Source of the DNA: Voacanga thouarsii
Lineage: Eukaryota; Streptophyta; Magnoliopsida; Gentianales; Apocynaceae
NCBI GenBank assembly: GCA_026120185.1
Contig: JANUWF010001497.1
Location: forward strand, 3,460,501 to 3,524,500
Reading direction: 5' to 3'
DNA: 64,000 nt
Positions within the stretch are counted from its first letter, which is position 1. The number at the start of each line of letters is the position of its first letter. The notes beneath the pieces are model-generated. The model was given only the letters and a program-made list of their open reading frames with translations. It made no database searches and was not told where the DNA came from. A program made the translations under genes and the position numbers. Shown here in pieces: positions 1 through 10,400 of this stretch.

Positions 1-59
1 AAAACAAAAATATCTTAAAACATCCTTAAATTACTAGAAAAAGAATGGTGATTTTAACC

Positions 60-830
60 GCTATCAATTGTACAAGATATGGTTATATTTATTTAATGAG
101 ACGCAAGTTTGACTCTTTTGACATGTTCAAAGAGTTTAAGGTTGAAGTGGAGCGTCAAACAAGTAAACTAATCAAGACCTTATGATCGGATTGTGGTGGA
201 GAATACCTCTTTAGCGAATTCAAAGACTATATGGTACATCATGGGATAGTATCCCAACTCTCTGTATTGGGGACACCCTAACAGAATGGAGTAGCTGAGA
301 GAAGGAATAGGACATTGATGAGAATGATCCGAAGCATGATGTCTCATGCTATTCTTTCAGTGTCTTTTTGGGGATATGCCCTAGAAATAGCAACATGTAT
401 TCTGAACTTATTACCTTCCAAGTCAATACATAGGACACCCTATGAGATGTGGATTGGGCATAAGCCAAGTCTAAATCATCTCAAGATATGGGGTTGTCTA
501 GCTTATTTACTGATCAAGAGAGATAATTTAGAACCAATATCAGAACTATACTATTTTGTTGAGTATCTAAAAGGTACAAAGGGTGGTCACTTTTATCATC
601 CCAATGAGCAAAAGGTACTTGTGAGTACTAATGCTAGATACTTGGAGGATGAAAAAAGTACATCCACTAAATGTTCAACAAAGTTGGAACTCGAAGAGAA
701 GTTATCTTCTGAATCAACTTCTCCTAACCTAATTATAGAACAAGAAGGAGCACAACCTCAGGAACCTATACAAATGAAGCCTCGTCGTAGTGGGAGGATA
801 TCTAAACTTCCAAAAAGATAGACTGGAGGG
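60..830 (+). pseudogene. Ty1-copia integrase fragment (copia 1)
   Basis: This is the catalytic core and C-terminal part of a copia integrase, the enzyme that inserts retrotransposon cDNA. Reading through two stops, the frame gives a TRYGY segment (about 90), an SDCGGEY block (about 186-206) with the second catalytic Asp, and NGVAERRNRT (about 284-310) with the catalytic Glu. The WGYALEIATCILN and TPYEMWIGHKP blocks typical of plant copia follow, and an open stretch runs from 315 to 821. The first catalytic Asp region reads IN instead of the usual DD, so the protein would be inactive even without the stops at about 181 and 280. Gag and protease lie left of the window or are lost. RT follows directly in the same polyprotein order. 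Confidence 0.85.
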
Positions 831-859
831 GCTTTTGATCTAGTCACCGACTATTAAGA

Positions 860-1930
860 ACAAGATCCCACTAGATACGAGGAGGCTATTGCTGATGCTG
901 ATGCTAATACAGACATTTGGCATAAAACAATGAAAGCCGAGATTAAGTCTATGTACTTCAATCAGGTTTGGGATCTTGTAACTTCATCTGAAAGGATAAA
1001 ACCCATTGGGTGTAAGTAGGTGTACAAGAGAAAAAAAGAAGAAGGGAGTGGATGGAAAGGTGGAAACCTTCAAAGTAGGGCTTGTGGCGAAAGGGTATAT
1101 TCAGAAAGAAGGGATCAACTATGAGAAAACTTTTTCCCCGATAGCCATGCTTAAATTTATCCGTATCCTTCTTGCCATCACATGTCATTATGACTACGAG
1201 ATATGGTAAATGGATGTCAAGACGGAATTTTTAAATAGTCATCTTAGTGAAGATATCTATATGTCCCAACTAGAAGATTTTATTACTAAAAGCTAAGAAC
1301 ATATAGTTTGTAAGCCTAAGAAATTCATTTATGGACTGAAGCAGGCATCCAGAGTATAAAACATTTGTTTCGATGAGATGGTAAAATCTTACGGTTTCAT
1401 TTAAAATGAGGATGAACTATGTGTGTATAGGAAACTGGAAGGCATAAATGTGATTTTTCTTGAATTGTATATGAATGACATTCTACTCATTAGAAATGAT
1501 GTAGGGACACTGTCATCTACTAAGGTTTGACTAGCTAGTCAATTTAGTTTGAAGGATTTAGGTGAAGCCAGTTACATTCTTGGGATAAAGCTTTTTAGAA
1601 ATAGGAAGCAGAGAATGTTAGGTTTATCCCAAGCTACATGCATTGACAAGATGTTAGCCAAGTTTAGCATGGACTCATGCAAGGGGGCATTGATCCTTTG
1701 CAGACATGGGTTATCTTTTTCTTCAAAGGACTATCCAAAGTCATAAGAAGAAAAAGATAGAATCAGTAGGATTCCCTATACTTCAGCTATAGGAAGTCTC
1801 AAGTATGTTATGCTGTGTACTAGGCCAGATATCTATTTTGTCGTACACTTAGTTAGCAGATATCAATCAAACCCCGGGGAGGTTCATTGGTAGGCTATAA
1901 AGCATATTCTCAAGTATCTTAAAAGTACAA
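860..1930 (+). pseudogene. Ty1-copia reverse transcriptase (copia 1), decayed
   Basis: This is the RT domain of the same polyprotein. Recognisable blocks in order are YEEAIADADA...W (about 878), KPIGCK.VYKRK (about 1000), DGKVETFK...LVAKGY (1050-1100), FSPIAMLK, the FLNSHLSEDIYMSQ region (about 1230), YGLKQAS (about 1330), and LKDLGEASYILGIKLF (1549-1595). The catalytic YVDD motif reads Y-M-N-D at 1468-1479, so one of the two metal-binding Asp residues is gone. Several stops and at least one frameshift (near 1010-1050) break the frame. The blocks are those of the Angela/Tork type of plant copia elements. Domain identity is clear; lineage is inferred from the overall pattern. Confidence 0.85.
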
Positions 1931-2452
1931 GATATTATATGTAGGTTTACAAGGCTAATGACTTGGCTCCTACAAGATACACGGACAAAGACTTCCAGGC
2001 GGACAAAGATGAGAGAAAATCCACAAGTGAATATAGCTTCACCTTATCTGGAGGAGCCATGTCATGGAAGAGTATCAAGTAATTTTGCATTGCTGACTCA
2101 ACCATATAAGTTAAGTATGTGGAAACTTCGGAGGCATCCAAGGCAGTTTTGCTCCAGAAGTTCCTTTTGGAACTTGGAGTCATACCATAAATGGACAAAC
2201 CAGTTTGACATATTGCGACAACACTGGTGTAGTCTCACAATCCAAAGAACTAAGGAACCACGAAAAGGGGAAGTACATAGAGAGGAAGTATCACCTGATC
2301 CAAAATTTCATCTAGAGATGGGATGTCATGGTGGAACAAATTGCCTCAGAAAATAATCTAGTAGATCCTTTCACCAAGCCTTTGATAGAGAAAGTCTTTA
2401 GAAGACACATAGACACCGAATGGGTAGGCACCTATGGAGTTACTTAGGCTTA
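1931..2452 (+). pseudogene. Ty1-copia RNase H (copia 1), decayed
   Basis: This is the RNase H end of the copia 1 polyprotein, which degrades the RNA strand of the cDNA hybrid. Pieces can be read across frames: the DKDFQADKDERKST region (about 1985), GGAMSWKSIK (about 2050), a CDNTGVVSQSK-like block (about 2215) and the terminal NLVDPFTKPL block (about 2357-2386). Frameshifts and stops separate them. The coding end lies just before the polypurine tract at 2459-2469, as expected for a copia element. The 399-base open frame at 1958-2356 is out of register with most of these motifs and is a chance reading. Confidence 0.75.
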
Positions 2453-2458
2453 GAGTGC

Positions 2459-2469
2459 AAGTGGGAGAT
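2459..2469 (+). other. Polypurine tract of copia 1
   Basis: A purine-rich AAGTGGGAGAT run sits immediately before TGTTGG at 2470. It is the plus-strand priming site that marks the junction of the interior with the 3' LTR. Confidence 0.75.
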
Positions 2470-4386
2470 TGTTGGAATGTATGCCCTCTTAAACTATGTT
2501 TCTGATGTAATTTTGACTTGTATTAATAAAAGTATTTTTCTTAGAATTTATTTGTGAAATCTTCTTTATATTTGTGCACAATTTTATTGGAAAAGACCCA
2601 TTGTGTTTAAGTAAATGCTTCATGTGAATGGAAATCTTTTACAGTAATGTATGGACTCTGGAATACTTAACACATAAACTGTTGCTCTTAACCAGATGAT
2701 GATAATGGGAATCTCATCATGGCAAGGTTATTTTGTTATAAATTCTAAATAAGGAATGACTTACCTTTAGCAAATGAGTAGTCTACTCATTTCATAATAC
2801 AAACATATTTTGAATATGTAGAACATGACCTGTAGTAGTGGCTTCTAAAAGTATTGTGTGATAAAAACCCAGACTACTACTGCTACAACGTGGACTTGTA
2901 CTCTACAGCTTGAGTATAAGTTGGTGGTCTGACGAAGCTGGTAGCATATGCTTTGATATACTATAGTTGAGGTTCTTGAGAAGGACCAACATACTTGTAT
3001 GTTAGGTATATGTGACTATTTAGTTAAGATAGACTTATATAAGATAGTGTCTACACTACATCGCCCCTTGTAGTTGTCTAAATAATGTAATTATCCAGGG
3101 CCCTAGGGAATATGACTTCTATATTTACTTTAGAGTAGTTCCCTTAGAAAGTGAAAATATTCTAAGAAGTCATGGATCATTGGACTAGAAGCTTAAGGAT
3201 GGTAGATGTCTTTTAGCAAGGTGTTAGTATACACTTTCTTCTCTAAATGCACAACGATGTGTAGAGGGGTATTTTAGTCATTTCACCTGTGGATCGAAGA
3301 CCTAGCTAATGCAATATTGTCCTTGGGATCAATATTTTCTTATTGTGATATTAGAAAATATTTAAAAAGTAAAATACAAGTATTTATATAGCAAGAGTAT
3401 TTTTTTTCATCTTAGTAGCAAATGAGATGTGTCTTTTTGGTCCTCGGAATAACCCGTAAGTCCTAATTATTCTAGGTCAAGGAAATGGTCACAATAAAAA
3501 ATTTTTATTTTATTCATGAAGTCTAATTTATTTTTTAAACTGGAATAAAATAAAGGAATGAGAGAAATTAAATTTCTTATCTAGTTTAATTGGTTAATTA
3601 ATTATTCAGAGCCTAAGCCCAGATTGAATAATTTAAAAAAAATTAACCTGGGCTTAAACTAGTTTATAAAAGGCTTAAATAATTATTTTAGTTCATTTGG
3701 GTTCATTAATTATTTATTGAGTTATTTTAGTAGGCCCAAGAAATAAATAATTAATAGTTATTATTTTTGGACTCATTGGGTCTAAGGAAAATAATAAATT
3801 ATTTTAGCTCAATAGCTTGGATTAAAGGATTATTTTTATTCATGGTACAGAAGAGTTAAGGATTATCCAAACCTCTTCTGTTGATAATCTTCGGATGTTT
3901 TGAAATATTAAACACCAATGTTTTGGTTATCTGGTTATGTGAAGTATTGTGGATTGTGAATCGTCGGTGTATCCTCTCTTTCACAACAAACTCATGACAA
4001 AAGAAAAAACAGAGCCTTTCTCTTTCTCTCTCATTTTGTTTCTTTTCTTTGTCTTTCATCTTCTTGATTTTGATAATTAATAGCAAATGATCAAGAAGGC
4101 CATTTCCTCGCCTAGGTTGTTTCACCAACATAGATTAGGCGGAGGAATACTCTGAGAAGCGAAAAGCTTTGCGTATATGTCAAGGAGAAGCTGAAGGATC
4201 GCTAGATTTTCACTAGAATCGGAGCCAAGACAAGTAGCCACTCTAGTGGTTAGGACCTTATCTTCTCAGCCAAACAGACCAAGGACACGCAAAGGTATTG
4301 TTTTTCACCTTCTGCTGCGCCGTGTCTTTGCTTTTCTGGGTTGATTTTCCTTGCATGCATAGCATCCTCTGTATTCATTGCCTTCA
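2470..4386 (+). repeat. 3' LTR of copia 1
   Basis: This LTR starts TGTTGGAATGTATGCC, directly after the polypurine tract. It matches, across its whole length with many substitutions, the solo LTR at 33804-35842, which starts TGTTGGATTGTATGCC. Shared landmarks include the TTAATTAATTATTCAG block (about 3593) and the AATACTCYGAGA block near 4147. The right edge is set by where the match to the solo LTR fades and could be off by tens of bases. There is no coding content: the open frames at 3856-4131 and 4250-4535 are not conserved. The 3.9-kb region reads as ordinary LTR DNA with AT-rich stretches at 3520-3850. Confidence 0.8.
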
Positions 4387-4394
4387 ACTGCTGA

Positions 4395-5030
4395 ATATGA
4401 TAAGGATATATCTGACAATGACAATAAGGAAATGTCACCAGAAGCACTTTTGAATGAATATGAATTGTTGTACTTAAAATGGTGAGAATGAGTAAAATAA
4501 ATCAAACTACTGAAAAAATAAGTTGTAGAGCTCAATCAATTACTTAGTGATCAACAACAAAAGATAAGTCTATATGAAAAGGAGATTCATCAAAAGGAGA
4601 AAGAGTTGAAGCTCAAAGATCAATAGTTACAAATAGCAATTAAAATATTGATGGATGCCGAATTAGCCATCAAAAGATTGAACACTGGAAAGGCCAAACT
4701 AGATAAAGTATTGTCTTTTGAAAACACACCTCTGGATACGATAAGCTTCAGATATGATGAGTCCAACAAGAATGTTGTTGCACAACATACAAATCTAACC
4801 GTTTCTAAGAAGAAATGGCAACTAAGAAAATTCAAATAAAAGTGCAAGAAACCCTCTATTTATTGTAACTATTGTTCTCTTGCAAATCATAGTTAGAAGA
4901 ATTGCTTGAAAAGGTTCAAAGATCTTCAATATGGCCAGAAATCTGTCAAACCCGAGTTTGACAAAGGTAAAAAATCTCCTAAGGTGAAGCTAGTCTAGAT
5001 TAGAAATGCTAAAATTAAGGCACATATGTA
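4395..5030 (+). pseudogene. Copia gag C-terminal half (SIRE-like element)
   Basis: This is a broken gag (capsid/nucleocapsid) region. One frame reads SPEALLNEYELLYLKW, then a charged, Gln/Lys/Glu-rich coiled-coil stretch (about 4545-4630), then an open segment 4648-4839. At 4862-4905 comes a CCHC zinc knuckle (C-N-Y-C, H, C), with one stop before its last Cys. This order, coiled coil then single knuckle, is usual for plant copia gag. The N-terminal half is missing: the match to the copia 1 LTR ends at about 4386 and this gag begins mid-protein. At least five stops are present. Protease follows in the same order. Confidence 0.75.
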
Positions 5031-5035
5031 TACAT

Positions 5036-6073
5036 GACTCTAAAAGCTATGATATATTTAGATAATAGCTGCTCAAAACATATAACAGGAAGAAAGGGAT
5101 TTCTAGTAGATTATGAATACAAAAGTGATGGATCAGTTATGTTTGGTGATAGTTCAAAGAACAAGGTTATCGGAACAAGTATGTGAACATTAGAAGTATA
5201 TTAAAACTTAGAACTTTGCATGTGGATGGTTTAAAAGTAAATCTAATATGTATTAGTCAACTATTTGATGATATTATTTTGGTCAACTTTAATAAATCTA
5301 AGTGTCTTATTGTGGACAAAGTTGGAAATTGTGTGATTATTGGAGACAAAACATCTGACAATTACTATCAAATATGCATGTTAAATTCATATAGGTACAT
5401 GCTATCTAAGTCTGATGAAGTTGAATTATGGCATCAAAAGTTAGGATATTTTAATTACAATCAATTGGAATTGTTGAGTTTAATAAGAGCTGCTCATGGA
5501 CTGCCTAAGTTAGGTAAGGTCAACATAAACATTTGTGGAGCATGTTAAAATGGCAAGCAAGCTAAAACATTACATGAAGAAGACCAACAATTTGCTACAA
5601 CATCTATTCTTGAGCTTATTATATGGATTTGTTTCAGACCAAGTCAAAATGAAAATATCGATAGAAAAAGGTATGTTATGGTTTGTGTTGATGGTTATTC
5701 TAGATTTACTTGGGAGAGTTTCTTGACACAAAAATTAGATGTCTTTAAAACTTTTCAAAAACTATATTTGAGTGTGCAAACTCACAAAGCTATAAAGGTA
5801 AAAAGGATAAGAAGTGATCATGGAAAGGAGTCTGACAATAATTTGTTCAAGGAGTACTATGTCAAGAATGGAATTCAACAAGAACTTTCAACACCTAAAA
5901 CACCTCAACAAAATAGGGATGTCAAGAGGAAGAACAAAATTATACAGGAAATAACAAGTGTTATGTTGAATGCCAAGAAATTGTCACACAAATGGTGGGC
6001 AACAGCAGTGAATACTGCAACACATATCATCAATCGCACATACTTGGGTCCCATAAAAGAAAACATTTTATGA
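5036..6073 (+). pseudogene. Copia protease, gag-pre-integrase and integrase (SIRE-like element)
   Basis: The protease begins with LDNSCSKHITGRKGF (about 5060); the usual catalytic D-S/T-G reads D-N-S. The open stretch 5183-5548 contains LRTLHVDGLKVNLICISQL and the gag-pre-integrase block ELWHQKLGYFNYNQLE, which carries the integrase zinc-finger histidines. After a frameshift the integrase core is open at 5678-6073: VCVDGYSRFTW (first catalytic Asp), RSDHGKE (second Asp) and TPQQNRDVKRKNK. In the last block the catalytic Glu of the usual VERKN is Lys, so the enzyme would be dead. The WWATAVNTATHIINRTY block confirms the family. Confidence 0.85.
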
Positions 6074-6978
6074 AATTTGAAATAGTTGAAAGCCACAACT
6101 AAATTACTTTCATGTGTTTGGGAGTAAGTGTTATATTTTGAATAACAGAGAACAATAGGGAAAGTTTAATAAAAGAAGGAAGGAATGAATTTTTCATGGA
6201 TATTTTAACAATAGCAGATTGTTTTGTGTATTCAACAAAAGAACTCAAGTTATCATGGACTCAATCAATGTTGTTGTTGAGAACATTTCGCCAGAAAATA
6301 TGAAAAGAAAGGTATCACATACACATGATGATAAGCCTGTTAAAACTATTGAAAAAATTTCAAACCCAGAATATATTAACAATAAAGGTTAAGAGAATTC
6401 TATCAAAAAATAGGAAGTAGTTCAACAAAAGGCACCATCTTCAAAAATAAATAAGAATCACCCAACCGATTTAATCATCAAAAGTGTGAATGAGTCAAAA
6501 AGACAAAAGACAAACCAAAAGTTAACTACAAGGAGATGGTCAAGTATGCTTGTTATACGTTAACATTCGAGCCAAAAAATGTCAAAGAAGCCTTAACAGA
6601 TAAAATTAAATTGTTGTTATATAGGATAAATTACAACAATTTGAAAGAAATGGCGCATGGGAACTTATGCCAAGACCAAAGATGTCAATGTGATTGGTAC
6701 CAAGTGTGTGTTTGGAAACAAAATAGATGAACTTGATAACATTACAAGAAATAAATCAAGAATAGTTGTACAGGGATAAACACAAGTCCAAAGTATCGAC
6801 TTTGGTGAAACATTCGCTCCTGTAGCAAGATTGGAATCTATTAGATTATTAGTTGTAGTAGCTTACGTAAGAATTTCACACCTCAACAAAAAAATGTGAA
6901 AAGTGCATTTTTAAATGGATTTCTACAAGAATAACATATAACATAAAGGTTTTGTCAGTCCTAATTTTCATATCATAT

Positions 6979-7054
6979 GTACTGATTAAAGAAAGCTCTT
7001 GGGACTTAGGCTTAAGTTTTTTTTTTTTTTTTTTGGTACAGATTAAAGAAAGCT
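6979..7054. mobile_element. Short retroposed insertion with poly-T and 19-bp flanking repeats
   Basis: Two 19-base direct repeats, GTACTGATTAAAGAAAGCT at 6979-6997 and GTACAGATTAAAGAAAGCT at 7036-7054, differ at one base. They flank a 38-base insert of about 19 non-T bases followed by 18 consecutive T and one G. The repeats are copies of the RT coding sequence (the residues preceding AFYGMKQ), so the insert interrupts the frame. A long TSD plus a homopolymer tail is the mark of LINE-type retroposition, either a truncated SINE ending in T or a poly-A-tailed fragment inserted in reverse. Confidence 0.6.
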
Positions 7055-7085
7055 TTCTATGGCATGAAGCAAGCCCCTAGTTCAT

Positions 7086-7215
7086 GGTATGAAAAGTTAT
7101 GAATTATTTGCTTAGACGAGAATATAAACTAGGGGAAGCTGATAAGATAATATTATGAAAAGTTTATGAATTATTTGCTTAGACAGGGATACAAAAGAGA
7201 GGGAACTGATAAGAC
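7086..7215 (+). repeat. Diverged tandem duplication in copia RT
   Basis: The stretch starting TATGAAAAGTTATGAATTAT (about 7087) is followed about 65 bases later (about 7153) by a second copy starting TATGAAAAGTTTATGAATTA. Both continue through TTTGCTTAGAC and GCTGATAAGA/ACTGATAAGA. The copies differ at several positions, so the duplication is not recent. Confidence 0.7.
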
Positions 7216-8205
7216 AATGTTAGTCAAGAAACTTGTAACATTTTTATTATTGCACAAGTTTACATTAATGACATTATGTTTGGATCAACATTGAGGCAAA
7301 TATCAAAGGATTTTGTTAAACTCACGTGAATACAATTTGAAATGAGTATGGTTAGTAAGTTAACATTTTTTCTTGGTCCACAAATTAAACAGATGAAGGA
7401 TGGAATTTTTAAATCTCAAACTAAGTATGCCAACAATTTGGTCAAGAAGGTCAACATGAAGGATCAAAAGTTGTTAGAATACGTATTAGTGTTTCAAAAC
7501 AGTTAACAAAGGATGATAAGGGACAAGAGATAGACCAACATCTATATAGAAGTATGATTGGAAGATTACTATATCTTACAGAAAGTCGTCCTTACAATCA
7601 GCTACAATGTTGGTATTTATGCAAGATATCAAGCAAGTCCTAAAGAATCATGCTTGAAGATGTCATGAGAATCTTAAAATATATGTGTCATACTTCCAAG
7701 TATGGTATCTATTTCAGTAAGGACTGAAGTATACTCTTATTTAGTTATAGTGATACGGATTGGATAGGTAATTATGATGATCGCAAGAGTACTTCTAGTG
7801 GTTGCTTTTATCTAGGAAACAATCTTGTGTCATAGTATGGCATGAAAAAGAATTATATATTACTATTAATAGCTAAAGTTGAGTACATTACAGCATGAAA
7901 TTGTTGAACTCAGTTGTTATGGATGAAGCAAATGTTAGATGATTGCGGTGTTACTCAGCATGAGTTAATTCTTTATAGTAATAACACAAGTGTTATTGAT
8001 ATCTCTAAGAATCTAGTTCGACGTAGTAAAATGAAGCATATATATTCGAATACGACATCACTTTATTAGGGAGCTTGTTGAACAACAGAATATGAAGATA
8101 GAATATGTTCCAACATAGAAGCAAGTTGCAGATATCTTTATAAAACCACTTGATGCTATGTGATTTGAAGAATTGCAAAAAGTATTAGGAATTTGCTTAC
8201 TCTAA

Positions 8206-8589
8206 CACACACTATTTTCTATCAAACTTTGTATGTAGTAAGATTTCTTTTGTTCCTTACTTTACTTATTTTGTTAAAAACAAAAAGACAAAAAGAAAAG
8301 GCTAAGAACATAAAGATATGTGTAGAGATATGCTGTAGATGTGCAAAAGCTTGATAATACTAGAACTCTGCAAACTGAGCAGTGCACCAATCAAACAGCC
8401 GATTTATGTGTCTTATTCAATGCAACAGGCAATGTGTGAGACGGTTCATAGAAACTCAAAAGTTACAAGAGTTCAAAAATAGTTAAATCTTTTCCATATT
8501 GGTCACGACTTATTAACAGACGGCTATATCATTCAATTGTGATTGCGAGTCTATTAGAAACATCTTCATTCTCAATAGTTCTATGAAGG
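8206..8589 (+). other. Non-coding spacer after SIRE-like pol
   Basis: This is AT-rich sequence between the end of RNase H and the downstream ORF remnant. It holds an A-rich stretch (about 8274-8300) but no open frame or motif I recognise. Confidence 0.5.
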
Positions 8590-9703
8590 CAGTACTAGAA
8601 AATAAAAAACCTTAGTGTCATATGCGCCAAGCAATCATTGCTGAGGATGATACCGAGTCTTTGCAAAAATTGCAATCGCTAGACATTAGTGCATCAACTG
8701 GCTCATAGGAAGAAACACTGAGTAATAAGGCTATGAACTCTATCTCTCATATTATTCTAAATGTCTATCGCAATATGATGATTACTATAGTTGAGGATTT
8801 TCTTCTATATTGTATGTCAAGGCTATAGATTTTATATTCCTAAATCATTTGGACAAGTCTATTGAATGTGATGAAAATATTGAGATTATTGATTTTTTTT
8901 AAAAGTTGTTTGTAGACTATCATTAGTTTTGATGTTTAAAGAAATTAGGGCAAACCAAGATGTGTGTTCAAAAGAAATTGTATCTTCTATATTTCCTAAA
9001 CAAAGTCTTATATCTGTTACATCTGGTTTATCTCCAATTCCTATCACACCTGTGAATCCCTATTTTCTATACGCATTGCAATCTAGTCTTGAACTTGATG
9101 TGGTTAGACGAATAATGGATGAAAGAAATAGACTATTATTTCTAGGTAGGCAATTTGAAAAAACTAGAGAAATTGATTTGTTTAGAGCCATAGTTTTTGT
9201 GCCAAGTGGTGATTCTTAGTTGGATTAATCTTTGAGCAATGGGATGTTGAACTTGTTGTTCCATCTATTGAGATAAAAGAGGACACAGTGATTTTTGAAT
9301 TAGTTCAACTAGTAAGCATTGATCAAGTAGGTGATGATATTGTTAAGAAGAAAGCAGAGGAGACTGATGTCATGGATGTTGAAGTACTTGAAAAAATGTC
9401 TAATTCCAAGAAAAAGAAGACAAAATCTTCTGGGAAGGCAATGGTCCCAATCAAGTCAAAAAGATTTGCTTCAACATCTGAAGTCCAAATTTTCTATGAC
9501 AAAGATAGCGATGAATAGTTCAAGATTATATCTAACAAAGAATGTCTTGAGGAAAGAAAGATAGAATTCTAGAAATTCAAGGCTTTTGATTTGAAGTCAA
9601 TCCTATAGAAAGTAGACAAACTAGAGTCAATAGACTATGTAGAGCTTTAGAATGATTCTCTTATGTGAGAATTTTATGGTAATCTGAAGTCTAACTGTTA
9701 GAG
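8590..9703 (+). pseudogene. Downstream (env-like/additional) ORF remnant of a SIRE-like copia element
   Basis: Open pieces lie at 8613-8706 (begins MRQAIIAEDDTESL), 8929-9219 (96 codons) and 9288-9518 (76 codons), joined by frameshifts. The second half has a Lys-rich stretch (KKKKTKSSGKA), then SKRFASTSEVQIFYDKDSDE, then FKAFDLKSIL, and near 9670 REFYGNLKS, reading through stops. Basic stretch, then a block ending V-R-E-F-Y-A-N-L is the layout I associate with the plant transposon protein domain found in ORFs downstream of pol in SIRE/Maximus copia elements. Its place just after RNase H, on the same strand, fits. No signal peptide or membrane segment is readable. Whether it ever acted as an envelope is unknown; it could also be a fragment of a second element's gag-side ORF. 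Confidence 0.5.
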
Positions 9704-9705
9704 AA

Positions 9706-9891
9706 ATCTCTAACTTTGAGATTTAGTGACTTAGAAGGAACGAACGAGAAGACATACGATTGTTCATTTGTTTGGCGTTGCTGGATCCTACCACAAATGG
9801 ACAAAGAAGAAAAATTTTTCATTCCCAAAGCCAACATAAGGTAGTGTTCTTCACCGTTCAATCCTTTTTACACATAAATAAGATTCTCAGT
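9706..9891 (+). repeat. Angela-type LTR fragment, + orientation
   Basis: GTTAGAGAAATCTCTAAC at the start and CACCGTTCAATCCTTTTT near the end are the reverse complement of 9996-10184 in the neighbouring LTR. The two therefore form a roughly 180-bp inverted repeat around a gap of about 100 bases. The fragment is the last part of an LTR of the same family in opposite orientation, lacking the terminal 60 bases or so. The 34 bases at 9891-9924 are unassigned. Confidence 0.75.
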
Positions 9892-9924
9892 AGCCAAGCC
9901 GTGGCTTACGGTACAATTGATCCA

Positions 9925-10360
9925 TGTTAGGAATCCTTATCATGCAGAAACAAATTGTGCAATGGAATTAAACCAAGAATTCCCATTGAGGATCTCATTT
10001 ATGCATAAAAAGGATTGAACGGTGAAGAACACTATACCATAGGTTGCCTCTGGGAATGAAAATTTTTCCTTCTTTGTTCGTTTGTCCTACAATCCAGCAA
10101 TGCCAAACAAACGAACAATCACACGTCTTCTCCTTCATTCCTTCCAAGTCACTAAATCTCAGGGTTAGAGATTTCTCTAATAGAAATCCACACAAGAATT
10201 ATGCTCAAGAACACTACGGGATTTTGTTCTAGAAAAATCACTTGGCAGCTAGAGTATATTCTGTAGAGAAGAAGATGTTTTTCCCGAAAAAGAACTCTCT
10301 ATTTTTCGATTAAAAAAAAAACTTCCTGTGTAATTTTCAAAAATCATTAACCCACGAAGT

Positions 10361-10400
<40 letters not shown>

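Larger units (their letters stand above)
6500..8203 (+). pseudogene. Copia reverse transcriptase and RNase H (SIRE-like element)
   Basis: RT begins in FEPKNVKEALTD (6569-6604), continues with NDVWELV.RPKDVNVIGTK, then KSRIVVQG.TQVQSIDFGETFAPVARLES (6755-6840), then RLKKAFYGMKQAPSSWYEK (7043-7100). Later blocks are FLGPQIKQMKDGIF (about 7370-7405) and the RNase H blocks SYSDTDWIGNYDDRKSTSSGC (7740-7803) and KTTXCYV near the end (8145-8165). Frameshifts and stops occur throughout. Two structural accidents lie inside it and are listed separately: a T-rich insertion at 6998-7035 and a tandem duplication at 7086-7215. Lineage is suggested as SIRE/Maximus because of the ORF remnant that follows pol. 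Confidence 0.85.

Noticed and set aside
1958..2356. 132-codon open frame on the + strand
   Set aside because: RNase H motifs of copia 1 are in other frames here; this frame has no recognisable block.
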